From the NCBI GenBank assembly GCA_005408345.1, contig SEMN01000593.1:60001-124000 (forward strand): a stretch of 64,000 nt of DNA. The letters run 5' to 3'. Shown piece after piece: positions 26,554-40,112 of this stretch. Below the pieces are notes generated by a model. It was not told the DNA's origin and did not search any database. It saw only the letters and a list, made by a program, of their open reading frames with translations. Source of the stretch: Macquaria australasica. Taxonomy: Eukaryota; Chordata; Actinopteri; Centrarchiformes; Percichthyidae. The position numbers and the translations under genes were made by a program. Position 1 is the stretch's first letter; every line of letters begins with the position of its first letter.

Positions 26554-26750
26554 CTTCTTTTTTTAAAGATTATTTTTTTGGGGCATGTTTTATCTTTATT
26601 AGACAGCGTCAGTGAAAAGGCAGACAGGAAATGGGCGAGAGAGAGGGGTATGACATGCAACAAAGGTCGCCGGCTGGAATCGAACTGGGACGGTTGTGAC
26701 CATGTGGCCATGTGGCATGCGCTGTAACCATTCAGCTACAGAGGTGCTCC
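26554..26750 (-). mobile_element. tRNA-derived SINE with 10-bp target duplication
   Basis: On the minus strand a tRNA-like head has A-box-like TAGCTGAATGGTTACAGC and B-box GTTCGATTCC, followed by TTTGTTGCATGTCATACCCC and an AT-rich tail. Flanked by ATAAAAGCTT at 26,544-26,553 and 26,751-26,760, a perfect target-site duplication. Confidence 0.75.
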
Positions 26751-26760
26751 ATAAAAGCTT

Positions 26761-29289
26761 TTTAACACTGATTTCATACCAATACTTGTCGCATGGAATA
26801 AAGAGCACCACATAGACCAGCAAACTATCTAAACGATCACAATCTTAATTTTCCTCTGATATTTTTTGCCATGTAGAGTATAGTTACACAACTCCAGGAG
26901 ATACACAAAATGAACTTTTCCTCCCCCTGTAATCCCATTGGATGCACATTGTGGAGGACAGCATTTTTGGGTTTTAGCGGACATGAAAGCATGGCAAAAG
27001 GGAGCAAATCAGAAAACAAAACCTATCTCCAGGGATGTACAGTTATACAGTTACAATTTTTCATTGCCGGTATTCCTGGGGTTACACAGGAGCTAATAAA
27101 TATTGATAAAGTCAAACACTCCTTTTCCTGATAGTTTTATGGAGAGCAACTGAGGAGTACAGTGGCATTATGTGAAGAATGACTGAAAGAATTTTCAGAC
27201 TACTTCACGTTCTGCCTATTTTCACACAGAAGAAACACCTGGCCAATCACTGTAGAAAGTGGGAAAACTGCAGGTTAAAGTTTTTAATCTATTTAAATCA
27301 ATCTCTTTAAAGATTACGGTTTCTTACCATGTTTACGTGTTATAATACACAAGTTGAATATTTTGATCATTTCCCCCTTCTCCGGTCCCCCCAAAAAGCA
27401 GGACTGTAATTGCCTACAATTACAGAAGCTTGTGTTATTCCTTCCCTCACTGGCATCAAACCTGATTAGCCACCCTTCATATATAATTGCATCAGCATCT
27501 ATCCTTCCATGCAGACATGTCCCATCATCTCTTGCAGCCTCAGGCACAGTTCAAGGAACATGGTACCCACTTACAAAACATGGAAAGAAAAACATAGGCT
27601 ACTGTTAAAACCTACAGTACACCGGAAGACAGTGTTGTCTCTGTTAATAACTCAGGAGGAGCACCTCCCTCTGATATCACAGTGGACATTTATATAGGCC
27701 ACTGGTCCAAGTTAAAAATTTAAGACTGAAGACAGCAGATTAAACTGACTTAAAAACATTGTAAAAGTGAATATCTGTGGGGTAAGCAGCAGAGATACAA
27801 CAAGCCTGTGCCTGTGATTGAGCTGTATTACCTCTCTCCACTGAAGTGCCCCTGCAAGCAGGAGTACCTCATCAACCGAGAGTGCAAGTTACAGTAAGGC
27901 CACACACACAGTGTGTGAACCGTGACTCACTCTCCTCATCCACCTCGCCAACTACAGCTCTTAACCTAATTATCCATCTGCAACTTTTGCTCTTTCAGAC
28001 ACAGTCAACTCAACATTAACGGCATTTTGAGAATTGTGAAACTTGCTTTTCAAAATATGCGTTTACTTTTTCATTTAAATGTTTCAAGACAAAACTGATA
28101 CTGATAATGTTTGTTTTCCACTATCTGCAGATGCTGGAAGGAAAACTACTAACACAGATCAGTTACTCCATTTTTTTAAGCTTGTAATTTGCCTTAGTCA
28201 TCCCAGTTATAGAGTATAGACTAATTGTGTAGAGGAATGTTCTTTTTGATTTGAGCCACTACAAACAAATACGGCAAAAGCCCAGACAACCACTAAAAGT
28301 GACAGGATACAAACAGTCAAATTTGCTTGCAACAGAAAACTTCAAACACAGCACCACGTATGCACTTTAACATACACACCGCCGCTTCTGTGGCATCACT
28401 TTATTTACTCTCCATAACAGCAGGGGTGAATTTATTTGGAGAGGGTGTAACCATAATATAGGGGTACGGAAAATTGCAGTGACGAAAACAATGGCTGCAG
28501 TAAAAAAAGCCACAAAAGGTGTCAGAGGGTATGTGAGAGGCTGTTTGATTGGTCGTAAAGGTGCAGATATATCACACGCTCAGTGAACTGTGACTTCAAA
28601 CAATCAATTTGGAAAGAGTTTGCCACAAAATGTCAAAGCAAAGATGGAAACGAAAGCCAGAAAAGGAAAGTGAGTCCTTTTTCAACAAGGTAGTAACAAT
28701 GGTTTAGAACAACTTCAGACTGTCTTGTACATGAAGCTGCTGCATAAAGAATTCAAATATTTTGGCTAACTAGGGTCGGCACTTGACAAAGTCCAAAGCG
28801 AATGTGGTACTTTTACTGGAAATGTGTACTCCTTGCCTCTTTGGCCCCTCTGCATCCTGGTTTTCATTTGGTGAAAATGAAAACAGCATTTTGGACATTT
28901 GGGGTCACCACAAACACAACAGACCGCAACTCAATATCATACAATACAACACATGGACTGCTGGATTGCTGTAATACCAAGAATATATTGTGGATAATGT
29001 TTTCGGACCAACATAGCCGCTACAAACCAACATACTATTTGAAAATGTTTGAACTGGCACTCTTCAGTAATACTGCTGACAGACACAAACGTGTAAACAG
29101 AGGAGTCCTCTGATTTCTACAGCAAAATAGTTGAGTAAAATGGCTTGAATGTTTTTCAGCAGAATTCCTGAAATGTAAAAGATATGTCTGGCACTCTATT
29201 TGTAAAGGATCTGCATGATTTTAATATGACAGTAACAGACCCAACCTAGGCCAAGCGTGGACACAGGAGGATGTAAAGGTCTGGCCAAA
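26761..29289. other. No gene seen
   Basis: Noncoding, no repeat recognised. The longest frames show no domain. Confidence 0.45.
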
Positions 29290-29480
29290 TAATTTCCACA
29301 AGTGAAGGGAGAAATCAACAGCTATTCTGTCCAAGCGTTGAAAGCCATATCTGATCTGGCATCCATCTCTGTAATGTCCTCCACTAATTTAATTGGCCGT
29401 AATCCTGAAAACAAAAATCAGTGTGGTTGCACTTATTATCAGAAGGATAACTTGATAGCTCTGGGCCACCAAGGCTGTTT
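29290..29480. other. Candidate conserved noncoding element
   Basis: Non-repetitive block (GCCATATCTGATCTGGCATC ... CTAATTTAATTGGCCG) with TAATTTAATT homeodomain-like cores. Inference only. Confidence 0.2.
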
Positions 29481-32400
29481 TTTAAGTTTAACTGGGCCAA
29501 AGTTAATCCACAAGTAGACTTAAATGATAAATGGTTAATCTCAGGAGACCGAGGTCTGCCAAGGTGTGATCACAAACTGCGCAAACTAAACTTCCGTCGC
29601 ATTGTTGAACAACACCTACGCTGAGCCATTGTTGTAAGAGTTTATTTAACTTATTTGGAGTACTCGAGCAGGGGCCTGTTTCTCCGCTGAGCCTGTTGTG
29701 TTTAGTTACAGATTGTGTATAGAGACTGGGGTCAGCTGTGTTTCCTCAGCGCAGTGAGACCAAATACAGCCATCAGTGAGTAATGAAACTGTCCTTGTTA
29801 AACCTGCCATTTACCGTTCTCATGTGGTTGCTTCAGTCATAGTCAGTGTGTCGTTGGGTTTGGGCAATATAAAGAAAGATGTTGTACACTTTTTTCTCTA
29901 GCTGTTTTCACTTATCTTCGACGTCCTGAAGTTCAATAGATTTTGTTGAATGCGTGTATAGACGTGATCGCTGCTGTATAATCTGATCGGTCAACAGGAA
30001 GTGTGTTCTAAGTCCTCTTGTGGGAACTCCTTAGCTTGTAAATACTAAATCACAAAGCTATTAGAATTTCTGCAGACTGTAGCGCAGGAAACATAAACAA
30101 TAGGCTGCTATTGTCATCCAGATGTTGCAATCAAAGATCTGTTGTCAGTAATAACTCTGAAGTTTCTATCTGTTGCATCACTAAAAGCTTTGGATTAAAA
30201 GGCAGAATTCAGTCTTTGAGCCTTTACTCTCCCCTGATCTGCTCTTTGGCTTGACTCAGTTCGGTCCCAGTTTGGACCCGATGTGGTCTTTGGGTCCAAG
30301 CGCTAGGCAGACTTTCACACATCTGCCTTAAATCACAACCGACTGCCAGCAGAGGCCCCATTTCTCAACCAAAAGGTCATATTTTGTTGAAAACTGTTTC
30401 CCACATAGTTGTCTGATAACAGTAAAACAGAAAATTGCCTCAACTAGATGCAACAAGACAGCAGTCAGGAAGAAATGGGAAATTATGTGCTTCAATTGCA
30501 TGCCATTATCCTTCTTAACGTGTTTCCTGACTAGTTGCCAAAAGATAAAATAAGACATTTCACTTCCCTACAACTCATGGACAAGCTGAGGCAGGTCATG
30601 CAAAGGCTCCTTAAATGTAACCTTGAATGTGTTGTGTAGTCCTTGAACATTGCAATGTTCACATTTGTGTTGAAGCAAACAATCCAATATCACATGTAAG
30701 CATGTCTGTTAGCATGTGTGAAGTAAAAATTGTTATATTCCAACAGGTTTATTGTGTTACATCATGTTATGGTGGGTTTTGATTGTATCCATAGTAGACT
30801 GGGCTTTAAAAATGTGCCTGTTTCTATCCTATAATCAGTTCTTTATTCATTCAGAAAATAAACACTGGGCAAAATCCAAACTCACACAACTCCAAGTTAA
30901 TCTGAAGCTCTGGTGTGAAGGTGATATTTCTTAAAGAAATGTTTAAAAACTGCAAATAAGTCATGTTAATGTTAAGGAGGAGATAATGTTCACTGGAGAT
31001 TTACAAAATGGGTCTGACATTTATTGACCTCATCCTGAACAAAAGCTGCAGACTCCCAATTTGAATACACTGGAGGGCTGCCTGATGCGAGATCTGTATT
31101 CTGAGAGAACAACATATCTCCATGGGGCCAAGGGGAGTATCAATGAGAGAAGTGAACTATCATTCACCTTTTGGTGCTAGACCACAGACAAGAAGTATTT
31201 CAGTAATCAGGAACAGTTCTCACTGACTGTATTAAACACTTCCTCTAATAGTTAAGAGGAATATAGCGGCACGTAAGCTGTGTGTAACTTTCGATTGCCA
31301 CTGCCTCTCTCTTTTCCATGCCTCTCAAGGTTCTTTTTTCATTTTAACACTTCTTCCTGTGTACCTACTCTGTGACTTGTAAAAACAAATTGCCTCAGGA
31401 AGGAATATACTGTACAGTTGCCATAGCAACAAAATTATGCCCCATTTACCTCTGAGTGAAAACACTATTAAAGTTAAGAGACGTTTATACACCATCATTC
31501 CTGCCTCTCCTTGTGTATCTATGAAATCACCACAGCAGAGCTGCGTGCATGGTTAATTGATGGATTCCTATCCATCAATTAAGATGTGAGTGGCTCAAGA
31601 AACAGGACATACTGTAACAACTGCAGGCTGAAAATGCTTTTGCCAGTAACTAAAGTCTAATTATAGTGGCAAGCAGCAATATGGTGACAGTCTAGCAATT
31701 TAGTCACAAAAGGAGACAAAATGATTTAAAGCATTTTTTCAGAAATTATTGTTAGAGAGTATTTGAATCAATTCATCCTCACATTAAGGGGTTTTCAAAA
31801 CTTTTTTCAAATGCAGATGATTGCAATAAAGCTGCATCACTTTAGATAACATAGGACTATTCTGCAAAGTTGCTCAGTTTAATTCAAGATTGGGGAAAAG
31901 AAATTTAAAAGAAACAATTGAGTCACATAGAGATCTACTATCGTAGACAATGTTGAAAATGAATGAAACTACATGTCATTGTCAAATTTATTTCACAGAT
32001 TAGATAAATGCAGCTTTAAATATGAAGGAAAATGTTTACAGCAGCATTTACAGTCAGACATTTTTGTGTGTTATAGACTTCTATTTTGATAAAAGAATAA
32101 ATTCAAATTCAAATGATGTGCAAACTTTTGGTGAAATTTGAACAAATAATTGTTTAAAGTCTTATCATTATTTATAGAATCACAGTCATGGACTTATGAA
32201 ATATTCTCCTTTGGACCTACATTTTGGTAAAACCCTCAAAGCTTTAGCATAAATTACTGATTTTAAAGTTTTAAAGTTTGCTATTTCACCACCATCAGGA
32301 GAACTGTCCCCCCTATTTGAGTCCATGTTATTGAGGACCAGACTTCATGGCAAGACAGTTTTGGAAAGAAGGGAATGAAAAGACAGAAAGCTTAAAAACA

Positions 32401-32599
32401 TACTAGTTTCTATCATCAGTGTAAAGACGATAATATTCATGCAGCCTATTTCATATAGATCCCTGCGTTTTACTGTGACTGTCAATCCAGGAATGTCTGA
32501 GTTTGAGGGCTTAAATTCAGCACAAAGCGATGCTTCAGTTTTGCACGAATGACCACAGCAACGTAATGAGCAGCATGTCATTCAAAGCCCATTGGTGGC
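29481..32599. other. No gene seen; one perfect 13-bp palindrome
   Basis: AT-rich noncoding. At 31,553-31,582 TTAATTGATGGAT and ATCCATCAATTAA form a perfect 13-bp inverted repeat around a 4-base spacer. Confidence 0.5.
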
Positions 32600-32900
32600 T
32601 TTCAGATAAAGTCACCTGCACCTCCCTTCCTCTTTGAATGAGAGCCAGCCCTGGTGGATCAGGTTACTAGAAGGGCTGTGTGACTTTTACCATATGAATG
32701 AAGCCACTGCCATTTTTTTCAGAGGGAGGTAGATTGTTCGTGGTCTGCAGACTGGATTGTGTGCCACCTGAAGCTGCTTGTCAGTCACCCCAGACGGGGC
32801 TCATTAAACTGACTCCATTAGAGCTAATGAGTTGTAGGCCACCGGTTGTGGGTGGCCTCTCCATTCAGGGCTAACAGGCCACATAACTGACTGACTGCTG
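32600..32900. other. Candidate conserved noncoding element
   Basis: GC-balanced, non-repetitive block (GGGCTCATTAAACTGACTCC, TTAGAGCTAATGAGTTG). No coding frame. Inference only. Confidence 0.22.
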
Positions 32901-33265
32901 ATTCAGTTAATTCACACTGTTATGTCTGCCTTCACTGCATACCTGCATCTATGGGAGCCTCAAACTATCCTGCAACAAGACATTTTTCCATAATTCAGTC
33001 AGTCAAATAACATAGAATGACTATAAAAAAAATACACTGTTGGTATAAAGCTGACTTTATCACTCTCCATAAGCAAACATCAGGCTCAGCACAACAGAGA
33101 TTGGGGAGTGACAGCAAAGACTTGGACTCTACAGGTGGATGCTGGGGTGAAGCTGAAATGCTACATGAGCTACAGCAGCAGAGTTTGCACATGAGCAGCA
33201 CACAGTAGCAGAGTAAAAGAGTGGGCAGAGCAGTGATGGCTTAAATAGACCTCCATACTGCAAAG

Positions 33266-33622
33266 TAGGGCCGCAACTAAAGATTATTTTCATTATCTAT
33301 TAATCTGCCAATTATTTTCTCAATTAATTTATTATTCATTTGGTCAAAAAAATATCAGAAAATAGAGGAAAATGCCCATTACAATTTGTGAGTGCGGGAA
33401 GATGTATTCATATTGGTTGTTTTGTCAAACCAATAGTCCAAAACCCAAAGATATTCAGTTTACTATAGAAAACAAAAAAAAGTAGCAAATCTTCACATTA
33501 GAGACACTGGAACCAGGAAATGTCTGGCATTTTAGCTTGAAAAATGATTAATCGATTATTAAAATTGTTGCCTATTAATTTTCTATCAATCAACTAGTCG
33601 ACAATTGCCTAACCCAGCTCTA
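33266..33622 (+). mobile_element. hAT-like MITE, family B copy 3 (near full length)
   Basis: Runs from TAGGGCCGCAACTA to CCAGCTCTA with 8-bp flanks CTGCAAAG (33,258-33,265) and CAGCAAAG (33,623-33,630), a 7-of-8 match. The target duplication supports the hAT assignment of the whole family. Interior CCAAAACCCAAAGATATTCA as in the other copies. Confidence 0.75.
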
Positions 33623-34129
33623 CAGCAAAGCGTGCATATGATTGACATACAGTGTGTTGCAGTGAGTACAGTTATCCTGTACAAGTGTAGAAATAGACCT
33701 CACATAAGCTGGGTTTATTATGTGAAGACCGAGTAATGAGTAGAAATTTGGTGTCATCACTTCCTACAAGCATTCAACAGGCTCAATGTGGCAAAGATTG
33801 AGCAGCACTTATGGTAAACTTCATCCCGAAAACCTTGTCAGATACAGAAGCAGACTGCAGCTATTATGTGGAAGCTATTAAGAGGAATCAATAGGATAAT
33901 TTATTGAACTATGAGAAGATTAAACCCGTTAGTGAGCACCTTCTACATGTGGGCCAGGCATCAGCCATTGTGTGGATACTATTCCGAAGATATACTATCT
34001 ACTTAATTGAGTAGGACAAATCTAAACTTAGCAATAGACCAATGCAGAGAGTTTGATATACCATAGCAAGGAAAGCACATGTAACAATCATGGCCATATT
34101 CCAGTTAGGTTTCCCAGCTCCAGGACTCT

Positions 34130-34266
34130 GGTATTGTGTATGCTTGCTGAGTGATGTGGCTTACTAGGGCACTTAAATGGAACAGAGCATTAATTAATTA
34201 ATGTTATTATTTGCACCTGTGTTTTTTTCCTGCTAATTGTTAAAATGTCTGCTGTGAAAAAGGTCC
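34130..34266 (+). mobile_element. MITE family D, half copy
   Basis: Contains GGCTTACTAGGGCACTTAAA ... ATTAATTAATGTTATTATTTGC ending CTGCTGTGAAAAAGGTCC. This is the reverse complement of the left half of the element at 40,113-40,323. The other inverted end is missing. Confidence 0.55.
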
Positions 34267-36079
34267 ATCCACCTGCTACATAGCAGCAGGCTCTGCAGCA
34301 AATAATGATATGAAGAATATTATAAGTTTTGACACACTGACATATTTTAAGTTGAAAGCAAGGCTTAATATTAAGTGTGTTGAGACAAAGACAAGCAACA
34401 ACCAAAGAGGAAATATGCTGAAACATCAATTCAGCCCATAATTAAGCACTAAGTTACAGTAATACTCAAACGTTAATATTATCTCTCAACACTACGTAAA
34501 TAAACAGCATACAGCATTAAACTACCTGTGACCAACAACAACCAACAGAAACTACGCTCAGAAAACAAGAAATTAATTCACAATTACAACCAAAGCAAAT
34601 AGTGCATGCAAGTACACCACACAGAAGATATTAGCAGCCAGCAAACACCAAAACAGCCAGCAGCCTGGGAAACCTCGTAGTTTGTTAATTTCCAAGCACA
34701 CAAACGTCACCTCCTGAACAAAGCCAAAACATCAAGTCACCATATGCGTGTTGGCATAAGCAGCAATAAGTCACTGAGCTTGATGAAGCGAAGCAGTGAT
34801 TCTCGGCATCCCATCGTTGAATAGCCTTTTGGGAATTAGCTAGCTAGCCAGGAGGTGCCCGGCTTGAAGCAACGTTTAAGGACGACAGCTGATATGATCA
34901 ACGGCTGAAAAGTCCAGCCGAAATACGGTTATAACTTCATAAAGCGACATGACGGCTTTTGGCAGGTGAACTAGCTTATGAAATGTTACATTAGCAGTCA
35001 GTTTGTAAACTAGTTTGTAAATGAGTAAAACAGTGAGTAGGCCAATGTCAGTGCAAATTATCCGCCTAAATTAAGTGGAAAAGGGTGCGTTCAATTTAAT
35101 GTTAAGTGTCTGGAGCTACAGGAACACTGTAAATTTGATGGGGGGGTTTTTTGTGACATCCTCAACATAAAAACACAGGACTCTCCTGGATACTTTCACA
35201 AATAGTTTTATTTATTTTAACTTCATTTCTGAGAAATCCTGATCTCTGATCCTCATCTTTAGTTTGGCAAACGGTTCTAAATACTACCATACCCATGAGC
35301 CCCAGCTGCCGTTGCTATGGAGATGAAGCCAGTCAGAGGCCCGAATCAGACCTGTAGCTAATTTAGCGAACATTTTAGCTTTAAAAATGCTAACAAAGCA
35401 CACCATTGTTGCTGAACTGATCCAATACTGACTCAGAATCTGAAAGTGAATTGATTTAGAAATTGTCTGTGGCTTCTGATGCTCGTTCACGTCATTTTAA
35501 CCAGGACTTTGCAGTTTAGATAAGTTACAACACATGAGCTTCTTCAGCAGATGTAGTTTTCTCAGTTGTCAGGGGTATACAATCTATTGCAAAATCAATA
35601 AAACTTTAATACCACTGTCACAGCAGCAAAGGGAAGTATGAGAGTAGACGCACAGTATAAATAAGTAACCCTAAAGAACTATAATATTATATTATGTGCC
35701 GACTATATGAAGTATTAAATGTTAAATAAGAGCTCCATTATAGCCTGCACCATACACAAATATTAACTACAAAGTGGATTGAGACAATCACAAATAAAGT
35801 ATGGATATTGGCTAAAGACGTTCATAATAGAAAAATTACACTTGAACGAAAGGAATTAGCTGGTGAGTATAAGGTGTCTTGTGTCTACTGATAGTGTTAG
35901 CAGCATGAAATACAGTTCTTGCACTTGTAGCTGCAAATACAAAACTACACTTTTTGCTGTAGTTCTCAACTTTTGTATCATAAAATAAAAGGAAGAGCAT
36001 GACCCCAGAACAGCCTGAATGGGCCAAAGCAGAGTTTTTAAATAAAGGTTTTGGAGATCTTCCTTAAGGATCTTGCTCA
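34267..36079. other. No gene seen
   Basis: AT-rich noncoding sequence with no recognised repeat. Confidence 0.45.
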
Positions 36080-36540
36080 TGCTAAATCAACAGCATTCCC
36101 TGCAGTGTTATCATTGGCACATGGTGCTGCAAATATCCTGTTCAACAGCATCCCAACGTTGTTTTATTGGGTTAGGCCTGGGAAGTGACAGGCTTTTTTC
36201 AGGAAGCTAAAGTCAAACCAAAACTAACATGACAGTGTCCGCTCCATGGCATCACACATTATCCTGCTGTAAGACACAGAGGGACCCAAGAAGTGCAAAG
36301 AAATACTTCTTTCACTGTTGCACCAGCATCTGACCAAGCAACATTTTTCCACTCTCTAGTCATCAGGTGGTTGTGCGGTGCTGTAGTCCATCTGCTTCAA
36401 GGCTCAATGACTAGTGCGATGTGAGATGCCCCAGTGCACACTAATGTTGTACAGCGCTGTTATGTGCATATTTGTAGCCCACCTAGTAGCTTGAATGAAT
36501 GTTGCCATTCTCCTCTCACCACAGACTGCTGACAGCTTGT
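36080..36540 (-). pseudogene. Relic of a Tc1/mariner-type transposase
   Basis: On the minus strand plus-coordinates 36,351-36,328 read WKNVAWSD, a Tc1-type DDE-domain block, and the following sequence resembles degenerate Tc1-like text common in fish. Frames are broken throughout and no inverted repeats are evident. Old, inactive copy. Confidence 0.5.
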
Positions 36541-37949
36541 TTTTTAACCACAGAGTAGCTGTTACAGCTGTGTGTCAAGGGCCAAAATCAGATCCTCAAA
36601 TTAACTGATATTCGTTTTCTGTTAACACGATTGCTCTTTTTCATGATATATAAAATATTAAGATTTAAAATAATGACATGACGAAAGTTAAATCACAAAT
36701 ATTCACATCTTGTCATTTTCACAAAACTCCATTGTGCTCTTTAAAGAGATATTAGCTTTAAAAACACATTATACATGACATGAGTTTGTACTTATGTATT
36801 AAAAAAAACTCAAAAGGAATAATTGCATTATGGACATAACACACATGGGCTGTTGAATCTGAAAGAACACAAAATACAAGATTAGGTCAAATTAGTCTCA
36901 CGTGTCCATCTTAAAGAAATAAGGATAAATAAAGGTCTCAGTTAAATTAACATGGACATAGGATAGAAACTAAAAAGTAAGATAAACTCCTCTTACCAGA
37001 ACTGCCACCCTATGCGAAGGTCAAAGAGTGAGGGAGAGGGAGTGCAGTCTTTAAATACGGAGTGATCAGGTGAACTAAATCAGGTAAATGAGGGGTGACA
37101 TAAGGGTGAAAACAAGAGCCAGTTAGTGATGGGGAAAGGAGAGGAATGGAAGTGGGAAAAGGAAAGAAAATGAGGATCTTTAGAGGTTGAGCACTCACAC
37201 ATTTTCTTTTTTATTAAATTCATACCAACAGTGTAGTGGACTGATGTTAATAATTCAATAAAAAGAAAAAATGTGAGAAGAAAATGTGTGAGTTCTTTGC
37301 CTATATGGGAATTCAGTGGATTTTTGCCCCTGGATGATGAGACTTATTATAAAGGCAATGAGTAGAGCCCATTTCTCCTTTGTTTTGCCACTTACACGCT
37401 TTATCCAGCTTTCAACCACATCACAGGGCGTACGGAGTTTGTTTAGTTGTCATGTAGATGGATCTGTTGACATGCAAGCTCAGTAGCTGTTATAATTTCA
37501 TCTATTGTGCTTGGAAGAGATGACAAAAAGCACTTTTAGATCTCACATGTCAACAAATCCATCTCCACGTCTGTCTCAAGCTGCAGACGGTTGACTGGCA
37601 CACAATCGTCTGTTGTCAAACTATTTCCAAGGTCAAAGATGAACTTTAATGCTTGAAATATATATTATATATAGTACGTATATACATATAGCTGCCTACA
37701 CATGCATGTACTGTATGCATGGAGGCTTTTTTAGAGATGGTTATGTTCCCTTAACGTACTTCAGTAGTGTCAGCGGCAAAAAATAAACCTGAACACACAG
37801 CTGGAATAGGCTTCTTGATAGTATCAGGTTTTACACCAACACCAGTTTGGTAATTCTTCATTGCTTTGCATTCTGTAGAAAAGATGAAAAATAAGAAGAC
37901 TGAGAGGGATTAGAGATCACAGACAGAGGACAAGTCACAAAAGCAGGGT
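36541..37949. other. No gene seen
   Basis: Noncoding. A short AT-repeat patch lies at about 37,660-37,695. Confidence 0.45.
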
Positions 37950-38110
37950 GGCTCGTTTGTTAAACAGCCTGTCCTGCGATTTAGAGGTCACAGGTTCAAA
38001 TCCCATGACAGCCAGAGACCACCGTTGTTGAGTTGGCATAAAGCAAGAACACTTCCTGTGCCAGCTTCTTCACAGGAGTACACTGGTGTCATTTAGATTT
38101 ACAGCCCATT
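37950..38110 (+). mobile_element. tRNA-derived SINE-like element
   Basis: GGTGGCTCGTTTGTTAAACA resembles a pol III A box region and GGTTCAAATCCC (37,993-38,004) is a good B box. Downstream text (GCAAGAACACTTCCTGTGCC) resembles the body of fish SINEs. No clear target duplication found. Confidence 0.55.
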
Positions 38111-38929
38111 TGCTTCTGTTTACATACATCTTACATTCCTCTCATTTTGCAAGCGTGCCATTACCTACTCACTGTTTTCTATCTTCCTCAGCTGTGCTTG
38201 AAAGTAACTACTTGCAAAGATATCCTAGATTTAAAGAAATGATATGTAAATATGATCGAGTTTTGTGAGGCTTGACGTTTTCAGGGATTATTTCTTGTCT
38301 TCTGTGGGTGTCAGGTGATTGACACTGAGTAAAGTGTAACATAACACGTAGCACAAGCACACTTGAGCGCAGCGACATAACGATGAAACAGAATGACAAA
38401 ACAAACTGAAGGCTTCTGGTTTACTGTGATGGATTGTCTCGATCAAACGGTGGCTGTGTTTCATCACTGCACAAAAAAAAATGAATCATGGTGCTCTGAA
38501 TGTAGGAAATCAAGCCTGATGGAATGATTTAACAGAGAGAGACAAATCTGACAATGAACAGCGATATCCTGATGTAAGACAATGTTACCTGATGTTGACA
38601 CCTTTCTATTTCCTCCGTTGTGTGTATGTGGCTTCATACACAAAATACCAAATTCCTAAATGATCTGGTTTCTACTTGTTCCTAAATAATCTTTAAACTT
38701 TAAATGCCTTGCTATATATCTGTCTTTTAAGGTACAGGAGTGTTTAAGTCTCAACAAACCTGTCAATACTCATATATTAAGGAATGCTGACAGAGTATAC
38801 AACATTAATATTAAAATAAACTACGTTTCCACTCTAGATAATCTACATTATGCAGGTCTGCTTCTTTACTTCGGTATGTTCAGTATGTGAGGATCTGGTG
38901 AGCGGGAATAACATATTAACTTCTTCTTC

Positions 38930-39160
38930 CCGCATCAGTCTCACAAGGAATGTGTTTACAGTGGGTTTATGAGCCGGGTGAGACACTTTCTCTGCTTTTC
39001 TCTCGACAGGGATACAGGGTGGAGGCAGAGGAGGGCAGAGGTCTGCTGGATGGGGGCCGCAGCCGGGCCTGATGGCAGGAGCCCAGAACACAGTGAGCTC
39101 TAATCACGTCCTCTAGACGCCACCAAGGGGCTACAGTTCGCGTGGAGACACTGAAAAGGT
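38930..39160. promoter_or_regulatory. GC/CpG-rich island 3.3 kb upstream of ngf coding exon
   Basis: The most CpG-rich stretch I see in the several kilobases before ngf. It includes a CTCF-like core CCACCAAGGGGC at 39,120-39,131. Possible promoter, noncoding first exon or insulator. No exon boundary can be asserted. Confidence 0.3.
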
Positions 39161-40111
39161 ATAGAGATAGATGGATGGACGGTAGTCTCCAAAAGAATCA
39201 AGTGGTAGAAAAAAGTAAAAATGATATGTCCTTACAGTCAAACCTTGTGTTGGGTCACAAACACAACATCAAGCTAGATGTGAATACTTATTTTGACTAA
39301 TTTTGCCACGTTTAAAACATAATTAGACTGTGCTTGATCACTATGTGAGGACATCCTAAAATGAGGCCAGTTTTAGTTTAGTAGAGACTGTATGTGTCGA
39401 AGTGCCACATTATAAACAGAGTTTATATTTTCACTAATTTAGATGTAGGTCTAAAGTGAGGAAATGTATGTGGTAGAAATTCAAATTGACCGCATTGTTC
39501 ATTCTTAAAAAAAAACCTTACATTTTACATAGTGATATGTTATTCTGCTTGTTTTGTGTGAAATCCATAATATCTCCAGGGTAGCAATTACCATGTGGAA
39601 TTAAATAAAAACAATTTAATATATTCATAATATTATACATATAGAAATAGGGATGAAATAACAGGAAACTGGCTGTAATTGAAACAAAACAACAATAAAA
39701 CAAACTGGAGCAGGGAAGAAATTCTGCTGCTAGATGAGGTGGCATCTGAGAAATTCTGTTATTAAATAAGGAGAATTTAATACCACAGTGGCAATAAAGA
39801 TGCATGGAAAGTGAGCTTTATTCTTATAATTTGCTCCCCTGATACATGCCATAAAAAACAAAAGGAAAACGTTCTATCAAATGTTCAAATCAAATGCAAA
39901 TACCCTACCCTATTCTGTATTATACTTTGCTTCAGCTAACGTATTATTCATCTTGACCAATGATATTTTGTACAATCACTCAACATGATTTACTCTTCAC
40001 CAACTTCAGAAACCTCCAGAGCTCTCTCAAATTTAAAAGCATTTTTAAGTATATACCCATAAAACATCAGTCTTCTCCAGGTATTTCTCTGTGTCGATCC
40101 CACCTGTCAAC
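39161..40111. other. No gene seen
   Basis: AT-rich noncoding sequence. Confidence 0.45.
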
Positions 40112-40112
40112 A

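Noticed and set aside
37960..38010. tRNA gene on the plus strand
   Set aside because: Good B box, but acceptor-stem pairing is not apparent and the downstream text fits a SINE body.
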